A stretch of DNA of 64,000 nucleotides, taken from NCBI RefSeq assembly GCF_000526515.1, contig NZ_JAGF01000001.1:3534001-3598000 (forward strand), read 5' to 3'. Shown here piece after piece: positions 17,010 to 25,894 of the stretch. The position numbers were made by a program, and so were the translations under genes. Below the pieces are notes generated by a model. The model was not told the DNA's origin and did not search any database. It saw nothing but the letters and a program-made list of their open reading frames with translations. Origin of the DNA: Cellulomonas sp. KRMCY2. GTDB lineage: Bacteria > Actinomycetota > Actinomycetes > Actinomycetales > Cellulomonadaceae. Position 1 is the stretch's first letter. Each line of letters opens with the position of its first letter.

Positions 17010-17479
17010 TCGTCCCGGGGGGTCTGTGAGTGCAGGGCGACGAGCGTGGCCAGGCGTCGCGCCTCGTTCGCAGCCAGGGCACCGTCTGCTTGCTGGACGG
17101 CCATCACCGCCAGGAGGTCGCCCTCGTCGAGGTCGAGCTGGACCCACGGACGGCCCTGGCCGAAACGGACCGAGACGACCTGCACCCAGGTGACCCGGCG
17201 CGTGAGCATGAGGTTGCGGACGGTCAGCCCCTCACGGTCCGGGTCGGCACGGACCCCTGCCTGGCGCATCAGGAACCAGGCGACCAGCGCCCCGAAGGCA
17301 ACGATCCCGGCGCGGTCGAGCCAGGACTGGCGACCAGGGGCCACCTGGGGCAGCACGGCGGCCAGGGTGATCATCATGGCCAGCACGACGATCGCGAGCA
17401 CGATCGAGACGATCCGGGCGGCACGCGGACGGAAGGGCCGGTACAGATCGGCCTCGTCGCGCCCTGCCGCGGCCGTCAC
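17006..17479 (-). CDS. PH-domain membrane protein
   Basis: This 157-residue protein has two closely spaced membrane helices (about residues 22-60, [20 protein letters not shown] and [13 protein letters not shown]) followed by a bacterial PH-like domain with [32 protein letters not shown]. Such genes commonly follow hisG in Actinobacteria; the function is not known. The GTG at 17479 overlaps the hisG stop as GTGA, which fixes the start and implies coupling. Confidence 0.75.
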   Translation of the reverse strand: MTAAAGRDEADLYRPFRPRAARIVSIVLAIVVLAMMITLAAVLPQVAPGRQSWLDRAGIVAFGALVAWFLMRQAGVRADPDREGLTVRNLMLTRRVTWVQVVSVRFGQGRPWVQLDLDEGDLLAVMAVQQADGALAANEARRLATLVALHSQTPRDD

Positions 17480-18324
17480 AACCGGCAGGCGTGGATCGAG
17501 GTGACCAGGATCGCGCGGGCGCCGACGTCGTACAGCGCATCCATGACACGGTTGGTCTCGTCGCGGGGGACCATCGCACGGACCGCGGCCCACTCGCGGT
17601 TGTGCAGCGGGGACACCGTGGGCGACTCGAGACCGGGCGTGATGGCGACGGCCTGGTCGACCAGGGTCAGCGGGACGTCGTAGTCCATCAGGACGTACTG
17701 GCGGGCCGTGAGCACGCCCTGGATCCGCCGGGTCAGGACGTCGAGGCCGACCGGCTCCGGGCCGTCGCCACGACGTACCAGGATCGCCTGCGACCGCAGG
17801 ATCGGCTCGGCGAAGATCTCGAGCCCGGCCGCGCGCAGCGTCGTGCCGGTCTCCACGACGTCGGCGATGACGTCGGCGACGCCGAGCCGGATCGCGGTCT
17901 CGACCGCGCCGTCGAGCCGCACGACACCGGATGCCTCGACCCCGTGCGAGCGCAGGTAGTCGGCCACCAGGACCGGGTAGGACGTGGCGACCCGGTGGCC
18001 GGAGATCTGTGCGACCTCGGTGAACTCCCCTGCCGGGGCGGCGAACCGGAACGTCGACCTGGCGAAGCCGAGCTCGAGGTGCTCGGTCGCCGTCGAGGCG
18101 GAGTCGAGCAGCAGGTCACGCCCGGTGATGCCGGCGTCGACGGTGCCCTCCCCGACGTAGACCGCGATGTCCCGCGGTCGCAGGAAGAAGAACTCGACGT
18201 CGTTGTCCGGGTCGGGCAGGACGAGCTCCCGGGAGTCCCGGCGCTGGCGGTAGCCCGCCTCGCGGAGCATGTCGGAGGCCGGCTCGGACAGCGAGCCCTT
18301 GTTCGGGACGGCGATGCGGAGCAC
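17476..18324 (-). CDS. hisG: ATP phosphoribosyltransferase
   Basis: This 282-residue enzyme performs the first step of histidine synthesis, joining ATP and PRPP. It is the long form, with the catalytic periplasmic-binding-protein-like lobes (start [56 protein letters not shown] with the PRPP loop) and a C-terminal ~75-residue regulatory domain ending in [11 protein letters not shown], which binds histidine for feedback inhibition. It lies 75 bases after hisE. Confidence 0.95.
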   Translation of the reverse strand: MLRIAVPNKGSLSEPASDMLREAGYRQRRDSRELVLPDPDNDVEFFFLRPRDIAVYVGEGTVDAGITGRDLLLDSASTATEHLELGFARSTFRFAAPAGEFTEVAQISGHRVATSYPVLVADYLRSHGVEASGVVRLDGAVETAIRLGVADVIADVVETGTTLRAAGLEIFAEPILRSQAILVRRGDGPEPVGLDVLTRRIQGVLTARQYVLMDYDVPLTLVDQAVAITPGLESPTVSPLHNREWAAVRAMVPRDETNRVMDALYDVGARAILVTSIHACRL

Positions 18325-18399
18325 GGGGATCCTCGGCGGTCAGCGGGCGGTCGACAGGCCCGACGGTGGTCACTGCTGTGATGGGCGCCTGAGATGGGC

Positions 18400-18663
18400 T
18401 CAGAGGTGCGCGTAGACGTCCTCGAGGGTCAGCCCGCGGGCGATCATGAGGACCTGCAGGTGGTAGAGCAGCTGGGAGATCTCCTCCGCGGTGCGCTCGT
18501 CGCCCTCGTGCTCGGCGGCCATCCACACCTCGGCGGCCTCCTCGACGATCTTCTTGCCGATCGCATGGACACCCGCGTCGAGCTCGACGACGGTGCCCGA
18601 GCCGGGCGGACGGGTGCTGGCCTTGTCGGTCAGCTCTGCGAACAGCGAGTCGAACGTCTTCAC
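18400..18663 (-). CDS. hisE: Phosphoribosyl-ATP pyrophosphatase
   Basis: This 87-residue enzyme removes pyrophosphate from phosphoribosyl-ATP, the second step of histidine synthesis. The MazG-like helical fold shows the metal-binding pattern [18 protein letters not shown] and, downstream, [14 protein letters not shown]. The start is GTG at 18663, eight bases after the -10 motif TAGGCT, so hisE-hisG-PH gene probably begins a leaderless transcript. Codons upstream of this GTG are not conserved family sequence. Confidence 0.93.
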   Translation of the reverse strand: MKTFDSLFAELTDKASTRPPGSGTVVELDAGVHAIGKKIVEEAAEVWMAAEHEGDERTAEEISQLLYHLQVLMIARGLTLEDVYAHL

Positions 18664-18671
18664 GTCGGTAG

Positions 18672-18677
18672 AGCCTA
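18672..18677 (-). promoter_or_regulatory. Leaderless-type -10 for hisE
   Basis: TAGGCT on the minus strand ends eight bases before the hisE GTG and no ribosome-binding site intervenes. No clear -35 is seen. Confidence 0.4.
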
Positions 18678-18750
18678 GACGTCCGCACCCGTGGACTGCG
18701 GCGGTGTCCACGCAGGAGCCGCCGACCGGTCGAGCGGCCCCTCGGTGGCC

Positions 18751-19218
18751 CTAGACCTCGCGCAGGGCGACGGCCGTGGCCACTGCCGCCTCGGCCGCCT
18801 CGGCACCCTTGTCCTCACGCGATCCGGGCAGTCCGGCCCGGTCGAGGGCCTGCGCTTCGTCGTCGCAGGTCAGCAGCCCGAAGCCGACCGGGACGCCGGT
18901 GCGGACCGTCACCTCGGTCAGGCCGAGGGTCGCTGCGCTGCAGACGTAGTCGAAGTGCGGTGTGCCGCCCCGGATGACCACGCCGAGCGCGACGACGGCG
19001 TCCACGCCGTTGCGTGCGAGCCGGGCCGCGGCGACCGGCAGCTCGAAGGACCCGGGAACCCGGACGACCCGGACGTCGATCACGCCGGCAGCGGCCAGGG
19101 CCCTCAGCGCTCCTGCGAGCAGACCGTCCATGACCTGGGTGTGCCAGCTCGCCGCGACGATCGTGATGCGCAGCCCGCGGCCGTCGACCTGCAGGCTGGG
19201 TGCTCCGGCACCGCTCAT
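18751..19218 (-). CDS. ribH: 6,7-dimethyl-8-ribityllumazine synthase
   Basis: This 155-residue enzyme makes lumazine from 5-amino-6-ribitylaminouracil and dihydroxybutanone phosphate. Motifs are [14 protein letters not shown], the substrate-binding [25 protein letters not shown] with the phosphate-binding loop, and [20 protein letters not shown]. It assembles into large capsid-like or pentameric forms in the family. The ATG at 19218 overlaps the ribBA stop as ATGA. It is the last gene of the riboflavin operon. Confidence 0.95.
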   Translation of the reverse strand: MSGAGAPSLQVDGRGLRITIVAASWHTQVMDGLLAGALRALAAAGVIDVRVVRVPGSFELPVAAARLARNGVDAVVALGVVIRGGTPHFDYVCSAATLGLTEVTVRTGVPVGFGLLTCDDEAQALDRAGLPGSREDKGAEAAEAAVATAVALREV

Positions 19219-20507
19219 CGTGACTCCTCCTGGACGTCGTGACGGGTCAGCAGATGGCCCATGGCCACCGCCTTGGTGTGCAGGTAGGCGGCGTTCTCCG
19301 ACGTCCGGCCCACCTCGATCGGCAGGACCTCGTCGATCACGACGCCGTGCACGCTCAGTCCGGTCACCTTCGCCGGGTTGTTGGTCAGCAGGCGGATCGT
19401 GTCGAGCCCGAGGTCGAGCAGGATCGACGCCGCTGCGCCGTACTCGCGACGATCGGCCGGGAGGCCCAGCTCCAGGTTGGCCTCCACGGTGTCGAAGCCG
19501 GCGTCCTGGAGGGCATAGGCGTCGATCTTGGACAGCAGACCGATGCCGCGGCCCTCGTGACCGCGCAGGTAGACCACGGCGCCGCCGCTCTTGGCGACCT
19601 GCTCGAGCGAGGTGTCGAGCTGGGGTCCGCAGTCGCACCGCACCGAGCCGAAAGCATCACCGGTCAGGCACTCGGAGTGCACCCGGACGACCGGGACGCG
19701 TGCGGGCGACTCGACGTCGACCGGGACGAGGGCGACGTGACCGGCGCCGGTGCGCAGGTCGCGGTAGCCGTGCACCACGAACAGACCGTGCCGGGTCGGC
19801 AGGCGCGCCGTGCTCGTCGCGTGCACGCGACGCTCGGGGACGACCGCCACGCCGTCCGCGGCGGGGATGTCGCCGTGCGTGCGCCGCCAGGCGATCAGGT
19901 CCTGGATGGTCAGGATGACCAGTCCCTCGGCGCGGGCGAGTGCCGCGGCATCGACGAGCCGCATCATCGAGCCGTCGTCGTGCACGAGCTCGGCGATCCC
20001 GGCGACCGGCTCGAGCCCGGCGAGCCGGCACAGGTCGACGGCGGCCTCGGTGTGCCCGGCGCGGTGCAGGACCCCTCCGGGGACGGCTCGCAGCGGCAGC
20101 ACGTGGCCCGGTCGGATCACGCTGTGCGGCCCGGCGGCCGGATCGGCGAGGACCTGCAGGGTGCGGGCACGGTCCGCGGCCGAGATGCCGGTCGTGACCC
20201 CGTCGACCGCATCGACGGTCACCGTGTAGGCGGTGCGTCGCGGGTCCTGGCTGTGCGGCACCATCAGCGGCAGCTCGAGCGCGTCCGCACGGTCGGCCGG
20301 CATCGGTGCGCACAGGTAGCCGGACGAGTGCCGGATGGTCCAGCCGACCCACTCGGCCGTGGCCGACTGTGCCGCGAGGATGACATCGGCCTCGTTCTCA
20401 CGGTCCGGTGAGTCGGCGACCAGGACCGGCCGACCGGCCCGCAGGGCGTCGATCGCGTCCTCGACGGTGCCGAGCAGCACCCGGTCGGTCTGCTGAGCCC
20501 CGCTCAC
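19215..20507 (-). CDS. ribBA: Bifunctional DHBP synthase / GTP cyclohydrolase II
   Basis: This 430-residue fusion supplies both riboflavin precursors. The N-terminal RibB half has the acidic loop [12 protein letters not shown] and [10 protein letters not shown] with [12 protein letters not shown]. The C-terminal RibA half has [20 protein letters not shown], which carries the three zinc cysteines, then [16 protein letters not shown] and [11 protein letters not shown]. The start is GTG at 20507, overlapping the ribE stop as GTGA. Its order ribD-ribE-ribBA-ribH is the classic one. Confidence 0.95.
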   Translation of the reverse strand: MSGAQQTDRVLLGTVEDAIDALRAGRPVLVADSPDRENEADVILAAQSATAEWVGWTIRHSSGYLCAPMPADRADALELPLMVPHSQDPRRTAYTVTVDAVDGVTTGISAADRARTLQVLADPAAGPHSVIRPGHVLPLRAVPGGVLHRAGHTEAAVDLCRLAGLEPVAGIAELVHDDGSMMRLVDAAALARAEGLVILTIQDLIAWRRTHGDIPAADGVAVVPERRVHATSTARLPTRHGLFVVHGYRDLRTGAGHVALVPVDVESPARVPVVRVHSECLTGDAFGSVRCDCGPQLDTSLEQVAKSGGAVVYLRGHEGRGIGLLSKIDAYALQDAGFDTVEANLELGLPADRREYGAAASILLDLGLDTIRLLTNNPAKVTGLSVHGVVIDEVLPIEVGRTSENAAYLHTKAVAMGHLLTRHDVQEESR

Positions 20508-21124
20508 AGCAGCTCTCCCCCGGCCGGAGCCGGAGCGGCCCGGCCCATCAGCCGCTCGACGTACTTGGCGATCACGTCGACCTCGAGGTTCACCGGGTCA
20601 CCGACCTCGAGCCGGCCGAGCGTCGTGGCGCGCAGGGTCGTCGGGATGAGCGAGACCCCGAAGCTGTCGTCGCCCGCCTGGGTGATCGTCAGCGAGACCC
20701 CGGAGACGGTGATCGAGCCCTTCTCGGCGACGTACCGGGCGAGCTCCACCGGGCAGCCGAGCACGAGGTCGTCCCACCGCGGGCCAGGGGTGCGGCTGCG
20801 CAGCGTCCCCACACCGTCGACATGACCCTGGACCAGGTGTCCGTCGAGGCGGCCGTCGGCCCGGACGGCCCGCTCGAGGTTCACCGGCGCCCCGATCCGC
20901 AGGGCACCGAGCGTGCTGCGGCGCAGGGTCTCGGGCATGACGTCGACCACGAAGTCGCCGTCGTTGATCTCGGTCACCGTCAGGCAGCAGCCGTCGACGG
21001 CGATCGAGTCGCCCGGGTGCGTGCCGGTCGTGACCAGCGGACCGCGCAGCGTCAGACGCGCGTCGCCGCCACCCGGCTCGAGGGCGACGACGGTGCCGAT
21101 CTCCTCGATGATCCCGGTGAACAT
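20504..21124 (-). CDS. ribE: Riboflavin synthase, alpha chain
   Basis: This 206-residue enzyme dismutates two lumazines to riboflavin. It shows the two tandem lumazine-binding barrels, each with the expected pattern: MFTGIIEEIGTV opening the first, GDSIAVDGCCLTVTE in the first, and KGSITVSGVSLTIT in the second. GHVDGVG lies between them. The ATG at 21124 shares one base with the ribD stop (TGATG), so translation is coupled. Confidence 0.94.
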   Translation of the reverse strand: MFTGIIEEIGTVVALEPGGGDARLTLRGPLVTTGTHPGDSIAVDGCCLTVTEINDGDFVVDVMPETLRRSTLGALRIGAPVNLERAVRADGRLDGHLVQGHVDGVGTLRSRTPGPRWDDLVLGCPVELARYVAEKGSITVSGVSLTITQAGDDSFGVSLIPTTLRATTLGRLEVGDPVNLEVDVIAKYVERLMGRAAPAPAGGELL

Positions 21125-22197
21125 CAGGTCTCCTTCGGTGCGTTGGCTGGTGGGTGCGTCGTGGTGGTTCGGCGGAGCGGCTCGCCGACGATCAGCAGGT
21201 CCGGCCCGACGACCTCGACCTGCCGGGTGTGCAGCCGCAGCGCGTCGGCGATCGATTCGATGCCCAGATCGGCGACGGCGGCGGGACCTGCTCCCAGCAG
21301 CACCGGAGCGACGTAGGCGTGGATCTCGTCGACGGTGCCGGACCGCAGGAACGCCGCGGCCAGTCTCGGCCCGCCCTCGACGAGCAGGTGCCGGACCTCG
21401 CGGGCGGCCAGCTGCCCCAGGACCTCGGCGACGTCGTGGGTACGCAGCGTGACGAGTTCCCCGCCGGGCCCGTGCAGGCGCGCGGCCGGCGGCACGGGGC
21501 GGTGACCGACGACGACCCGCAGCGGCTGGTGCGGGTCGAGGCCGCCGTCCGCCGTGCGCGCGGTGAGGGCCGGGTCGTCGACCAGGGCCGTGCCCGTGCC
21601 GATCGCGAGCGCGTCGACGGTCGCCCGGAACCGGTGTGCGTGCTGCCGTGCCTCCGGCGACGTGATCCACCGGCTCGAGCCGTCGGCGGCGGCGACCCGC
21701 CCGTCCAGGGTGGTCGCGATCTTCACCGTCACGAAGGGGCGGCCGGTCCGCAGGGCGTGCAGCCAGATCCGCAGCACGCGTTCGCCCTCGTCGCGGCGCA
21801 CACCGCCGACGACGTCGACGCCGGCGGCCGCGAGCCGGCGCGCCCCGCCCGCCGCGGCGTGGTTCGGGTCGTCCACCGCGTACACCACGCGGGCGACCCC
21901 GGCGGCGATCAGGGCGTCGGTGCACGGACCGGTGCGGCCGGTGTGCGCACAGGGCTCGAGGGTGACGACGGCTGTCGAACCGGTCGGGTCCGCCCCGCTC
22001 GCCCGTGCCGCGGCAAGGGCCGCCGCCTCGGCGTGGGGGGTCCCGGCACCCGCGTGATGGCCCTCGGCGATCGTGCGGCCGTCCGCGGCGAGGAGCACGC
22101 AGCCGACCCGGGGGTTCGGGCCGTGTGCCGGACCCAGGACGGCGAGCTCGAGGGCGCGGTCCATCGCGACCATCTCCCGCTGGTGACCGTCAGCCAT
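21124..22197 (-). CDS. ribD: Bifunctional pyrimidine deaminase / reductase
   Basis: This 357-residue enzyme deaminates and then reduces the pyrimidine intermediate of riboflavin synthesis. The deaminase half has the zinc motifs HAEAAALAAAR and EPCAHTGRTGPCTDAL. The reductase half has VTVKIATTLDGRVAAADGSS and the late LLVEGGPRLAAAFL. ATG at 22197 is preferred over a GTG two codons upstream because GGGGAGG sits five bases before it. It is the first gene after the FMN riboswitch. Confidence 0.94.
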   Translation of the reverse strand: MADGHQREMVAMDRALELAVLGPAHGPNPRVGCVLLAADGRTIAEGHHAGAGTPHAEAAALAAARASGADPTGSTAVVTLEPCAHTGRTGPCTDALIAAGVARVVYAVDDPNHAAAGGARRLAAAGVDVVGGVRRDEGERVLRIWLHALRTGRPFVTVKIATTLDGRVAAADGSSRWITSPEARQHAHRFRATVDALAIGTGTALVDDPALTARTADGGLDPHQPLRVVVGHRPVPPAARLHGPGGELVTLRTHDVAEVLGQLAAREVRHLLVEGGPRLAAAFLRSGTVDEIHAYVAPVLLGAGPAAVADLGIESIADALRLHTRQVEVVGPDLLIVGEPLRRTTTTHPPANAPKET

Positions 22198-22205
22198 GTG
22201 CACCT

Positions 22206-22228
22206 CCCCGAGCGCTCAGGCTCCGGGG
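22206..22228 (-). promoter_or_regulatory. SD-masking hairpin of the rib leader
   Basis: GCTCCGGGG (22220-22228) can pair with CCCCGAGC (22206-22213), with one bulged base and a six-base loop. On the minus strand its 3' arm includes part of the GGGGAGG ribosome-binding site of ribD. This looks like a translational expression platform for the riboswitch. Confidence 0.45.
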
Positions 22229-22297
22229 TTGGGCACGACAGGCGTCATGCACGACGTCGCGACCTGTGCGGCTGCGAGCTCCGCCGAGTCGGACGCC

Positions 22298-22443
22298 ACG
22301 TGCTTCCTCCCATCCGGACTTTGACCGTCGGTCCTGGAGTTCCACCAGGTCAACCGGTCCGGGTGCTGCCACAAGGGCTGCGCCATGGACCGGGTCGCGG
22401 ACTGTCACCGCCGGCTCGGATTTTCACCGACCCCGGAGCACGT
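22298..22443 (-). promoter_or_regulatory. FMN riboswitch (RFN element)
   Basis: The minus strand carries the conserved RFN core in order: CTCCGGGGTCGGTGAAAATC, CCGGCGGTGACAGTCCGCGA, GGTTGACCTGGTGGAACTCC, CGACGGTCAAAGTCCGGATG and GGGAGGAAGCACG. The ends pair (ACGTGCT with AGCACGT). It binds FMN and lies about 100 bases before ribD, so it should shut down the riboflavin operon when FMN is plentiful. Confidence 0.95.
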
Positions 22444-22477
22444 ACGTGTTCGTCGGTCAGTCTGCCACAGACCGGGT

Positions 22478-22498
22478 CGCCGCCGGGATCCGGCGGCG
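22478..22498 (-). terminator. Hairpin after rpe
   Basis: CGCCGCCG (22478-22485) pairs perfectly with CGGCGGCG (22491-22498) around a five-base loop, 18 bases beyond the rpe stop. It probably insulates the rpe operon from the rib riboswitch. Confidence 0.5.
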
Positions 22499-22515
22499 CG
22501 CGGGGTCGGGGCGCG

Positions 22516-23181
22516 TCAGTGCCGGTGGCCGAGCGCCGCGAGGCGGCGCAGCTCGCTGATCGCGGCGGCAGCGTCGTCGGCCCCGTACACGGCCGACCCT
22601 GCGACGAAGACGTTGGCGCCGGCCTCGGCCGCGCGCTCGATCGTCGTGACCGAGACACCGCCGTCGACCTGCACCCACACGTCGAGGCCGGACTCGCCGA
22701 TCGCCTGGCGGGCGCGCCGGATCTTGGGCAGGGTGCCGTCGATGAACGGCTGCCCGCCGAAGCCGGGCTCGACAGTCATCACGAGCAGCATGTCGATCTC
22801 GCCGAGCAGGTCGAGGAAGGGTTCCACCGGGGTCGCCGGGCGCAGCGCGAGCCCGGCCCGGGCGCCGAGCCGCCGCAGCTCGCGCGCCAACCGCACGGGT
22901 GCCTGGGCGGCCTCGGCGTGGAAGGTGACCGATGCGGCGCCCACCTCGGCGAAGCCCGGCGCCCACCGGTCCGGGTCCTCGATCATCAGGTGCACGTCGA
23001 CCGGCACCGGGGAGACGCGGACGAGCCGTTCGACGACCGGCAGCCCGATCGTCAGGTTCGGCACGAAGTGGTTGTCCATGACGTCGACGTGCGCGAAGTC
23101 GGCGGACGCGATCCGGCCGAGCTCGGCCTCGAGGTTGGTGAAGTCGGCCGAGAGGATGCTCGGGGTGATCAGGACGTCCAT
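22516..23181 (-). CDS. rpe: Ribulose-phosphate 3-epimerase
   Basis: This 221-residue TIM-barrel enzyme of the pentose phosphate pathway interconverts ribulose 5-phosphate and xylulose 5-phosphate. Motifs are [10 protein letters not shown] at the N-terminus, [16 protein letters not shown] (metal ligands), [23 protein letters not shown] and the catalytic [10 protein letters not shown] near the end. The start is ATG at 23181, five bases after the rsmB stop. It closes the priA-fmt-rsmB-rpe run. Confidence 0.95.
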   Translation of the reverse strand: MDVLITPSILSADFTNLEAELGRIASADFAHVDVMDNHFVPNLTIGLPVVERLVRVSPVPVDVHLMIEDPDRWAPGFAEVGAASVTFHAEAAQAPVRLARELRRLGARAGLALRPATPVEPFLDLLGEIDMLLVMTVEPGFGGQPFIDGTLPKIRRARQAIGESGLDVWVQVDGGVSVTTIERAAEAGANVFVAGSAVYGADDAAAAISELRRLAALGHRH

Positions 23182-23185
23182 GACG

Positions 23186-24901
23186 TCAGTCTCCCGTGGG
23201 GTCGGGGTCGGCGGGAGCCGACACGGCGGAGGACACCTTGCGCAGCAGGACGAGGTGCATGGCGTCCGTGCCGTGCACGTGCGGCCACAGCTGGACCCAC
23301 GGCCCCGTGCCGAGCTCGATGTCGGGTCCCGCGACCGCTCGCACCGCGTCCCGGGCATCGAGCTGGACGACATCGTCGCGGCGCTTGAGCACGTCCCGCA
23401 CCACGAGCTGCGTCTCGGCCATGTGCGGCGAACAGGTCGCGTAGGCCACCACCCCGCCCGGCCGGACGGCGTCCAGCGCCGAACCGAGCAAGGTGCGCTG
23501 CAGCTCGGTCAGCGGACCGAGATCGGCCGGGGTGCGTCGCCATCGTGACTCGGGCCGGCGCCGAAGGGCCCCGAGGCCGGTGCACGGTGCGTCGACCAGC
23601 ACGCGGTCGTACCGGCCCGGCTCGAGCGTCCCGGCGTCGCGGCCGTCGGCGCACCGGACCTGCACGGTCGCACCGGGCAGGGCGGCGACAGCGCGTTCGA
23701 CGAGCAGTGCCCGGTGGGGCGCGAGCTCGTTGGCGACCAGGCTCGCGCCACGGCCGACGGCGATCGCCCCGAGCAGCGCCGCCTTGCCGCCCGGTCCGGC
23801 GCACAGGTCGAGCCACACCTCGCCCGCGGCTCCGGTGCCGCGGTCCGGGGTGCCCGTGCCGCGCGCGCGTGGCTCGATCTCGACGGCAGCCAGGGCAAGG
23901 GCCACGAGCTGGCTGCCTTCGTCCTGGACGCCGACCCGGCCCTCTCGCATCCCCGGCACGCCGGCGGGATCGCCCCCGCGCAGCACCACGGCGGTCGGCG
24001 TCCATCGTCCTGCGACGGCACCGGGTGATGCGTCGAGGACCTCGGCCCGGTCGGCAAGGCCCGGACGCGCCACGACGGTCACCGCGGGTGGTGCGTTGTC
24101 GGCGTCGAGCAGCTCGTCCAGCTCGGCCGGGTCACGATGGTCGGCCATCAGCGCCTGGCGCATCGCCCGGACGATCCACGCCGGGTGGCTGTAGGCGACG
24201 GCGAGGCGTGCGGTGTCGTCAGGACCAGCCGCCTCCTCGATCCGGCTCAGCCACTCCGGGAGGGGTGTGGCGGAGATCGTGCGCAGCACGGCGTTGACGA
24301 ACTGTGCGGCACCGGCTCCGACCCGACCGCGCGCCAGGGCGACCGTCTCGGAGACCGCCGCGTGCGGCGGCACCCGCATGGCCAGCAGCTGGTGTGCGCC
24401 GAGCCGCAGCAGGTCGAGGACGGGCGGGTCGATCGCGGACGTCGGTCGCTGGGCTGCGATCACGATCACCGCGTCGTACCGGCCGAGGAGCCGCAGCGTG
24501 CCGTAGGCGAGCTCGGTCGCGAACCCGGCATCCCGCCCGGTGATCCCGCGGTGCCGCAGCATGGGGGGCAGCACGAGGTTGGCGTAGGCCTCGGACTCCG
24601 CGACCTCGCGGAGCACGTCGAAGGCCGCCGTCCTGGCCGGGTCACCGGTGCGCCGGCGCTCCGCGGGCGTCTGGCTGGTACGTGGCGCGGACCGACCCGC
24701 TGCCCGCGCCGGCCCACGCTGCCGGCCGGCAGCGTCGCGTCGCGCGCCGCCCTCGCCGGCGCTGTGCTTGTCACTGCTGTGCTTGTCACCGCTGTGCTTG
24801 TCACTGCCGTGCTTGTCACTGCCGTGCTTGTCACTGCCGTGCTTGTCGCCGTGCCGGTCGCTGCCCTCGTGCCTGCCGTGTCGGTCGCCGTGCTCGGTCA
24901 T
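23186..24901 (-). CDS. rsmB: 16S rRNA (cytosine-967) methyltransferase RsmB, with DKH-repeat tail
   Basis: This 571-residue NOL1/NOP2/Sun methyltransferase has an N-terminal NusB-like RNA-binding domain (from about residue 87, [21 protein letters not shown]) and a SAM-dependent domain. Motifs are [30 protein letters not shown] and [11 protein letters not shown], holding the two catalytic cysteines. The N-terminus is unusual: residues 4-47 are a low-complexity run with eight Asp-Lys/Arg-His triplets. The start at 24901 is supported by its ATGA overlap with the fmt stop, so the repeat is probably translated. Confidence 0.9.
   Translation of the reverse strand: MTEHGDRHGRHEGSDRHGDKHGSDKHGSDKHGSDKHSGDKHSSDKHSAGEGGARRDAAGRQRGPARAAGRSAPRTSQTPAERRRTGDPARTAAFDVLREVAESEAYANLVLPPMLRHRGITGRDAGFATELAYGTLRLLGRYDAVIVIAAQRPTSAIDPPVLDLLRLGAHQLLAMRVPPHAAVSETVALARGRVGAGAAQFVNAVLRTISATPLPEWLSRIEEAAGPDDTARLAVAYSHPAWIVRAMRQALMADHRDPAELDELLDADNAPPAVTVVARPGLADRAEVLDASPGAVAGRWTPTAVVLRGGDPAGVPGMREGRVGVQDEGSQLVALALAAVEIEPRARGTGTPDRGTGAAGEVWLDLCAGPGGKAALLGAIAVGRGASLVANELAPHRALLVERAVAALPGATVQVRCADGRDAGTLEPGRYDRVLVDAPCTGLGALRRRPESRWRRTPADLGPLTELQRTLLGSALDAVRPGGVVAYATCSPHMAETQLVVRDVLKRRDDVVQLDARDAVRAVAGPDIELGTGPWVQLWPHVHGTDAMHLVLLRKVSSAVSAPADPDPTGD
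24761..24847 (-). repeat. In-frame 15-base tandem repeat encoding D-K-H pentads
   Basis: About six 15-base units, plus-strand form GCTGTGCTTGTCACT with small variations, run head to tail. Each encodes one pentad of the GSDKH type (residues 19-47 of RsmB). As the unit length is a multiple of three, copy number can change without breaking the gene. Confidence 0.8.
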
Positions 24902-25833
24902 GAGGTCCCCAGTCGTGCGCCGTCGGTGGGCCGTGCGCCCCGAGCCCAGTCGGCCGCCGGCATCAACCGCCGGCCGGCGGCCTCGACGTCACCGAGTGCC
25001 ACGGCATGCGTCCCGGTCCCGACGAGCACCTCGGCGCGCCCGACGGCGAGCTCGCCCGGCGCGAGGTCGGTCACGTCCGCGCGCAGCCGGACCGGGCCGA
25101 GCTTGAGGCGGGTCCCGTCCGGAGCCGTCGTCCAGGCCCCGGGTGCGGGGGTGCACGCGCGGACCCGCCGGTCGGTGGCCAGGGCGGGGTGCTCCCACCG
25201 GACCCGACCGTCGTCCTTGGTCAGCCGCGGCGCGAGGCTCACACCCTCCTGGGGCTGCGGGACAGCGACGAGCGAACCGTCGGCGAGGCCGTCGAGGGTC
25301 GCGAGCATCAGTCCGGAGCCGGCGCGGGCCAGCCGGTCGAGCAGGTCACCCGACGTGTCGCGGGGCCGGATGGTCTCGGTCAGGGTCCCGTACACCGGAC
25401 CGGTGTCCAGACCCGCCTCGATCCGGAAAGTCGTCGCGCCGGTGACCTCGTCGCCGTGCAGCAACGAGTGCTGCACGGGTGCCGCTCCGCGCCAGGCCGG
25501 CAGCAGGGAGAAGTGCAGGTTCACCCAGCCGAGGGTCGGGATGTCGAGCAGGGCCTGCGGCAGGAGCCCGCCGTAGGCGACGACCGGCGCGCAGTTCAGG
25601 TCCAGGGACGCCAGGTGGGTACGCAGGTCGGGGTCGCCCGGCGACCGCGGTGTCAGCACCTCGACCCCCGCCGCCCGGGCCCGCTCCTTGACCGGGCTCG
25701 CGGTCGTCCTACGCCCACGGCCGGCGGGAGCGTCGGGCCGGGTCAGGACCGCGACGACCTCGTGCCCGGAGTCGAGCAGGGCGTCGAGCGTGGGGAGGGC
25801 AACCGCCGGGGTCCCGACGAACAGCAGACGCAT
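24898..25833 (-). CDS. fmt: Methionyl-tRNA formyltransferase
   Basis: This 311-residue enzyme formylates initiator Met-tRNA using 10-formyltetrahydrofolate. It begins [19 protein letters not shown] and carries the catalytic loop [17 protein letters not shown] (Asn, His, SLLPxxRG) and the catalytic Asp region GLDTGPV. The C-terminal OB-fold domain that binds tRNA follows from about residue 210. Length is normal. It overlaps rsmB by four bases and follows priA by 61 bases; the priA-fmt-rsmB order is standard. Confidence 0.95.
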   Translation of the reverse strand: MRLLFVGTPAVALPTLDALLDSGHEVVAVLTRPDAPAGRGRRTTASPVKERARAAGVEVLTPRSPGDPDLRTHLASLDLNCAPVVAYGGLLPQALLDIPTLGWVNLHFSLLPAWRGAAPVQHSLLHGDEVTGATTFRIEAGLDTGPVYGTLTETIRPRDTSGDLLDRLARAGSGLMLATLDGLADGSLVAVPQPQEGVSLAPRLTKDDGRVRWEHPALATDRRVRACTPAPGAWTTAPDGTRLKLGPVRLRADVTDLAPGELAVGRAEVLVGTGTHAVALGDVEAAGRRLMPAADWARGARPTDGARLGTS

Positions 25834-25894
25834 GCGTCGATCCTAGGCGGCTGCGGCCGCCCGGCCCGCGCAGTCCCGACGGGGCCCATCGCGC

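Noticed and set aside
24755-24860. CRISPR-like array suggested by the regular 15-base repeats
   Set aside because: The units are 15 bases, contiguous and in frame within rsmB, with no spacers and no cas genes.
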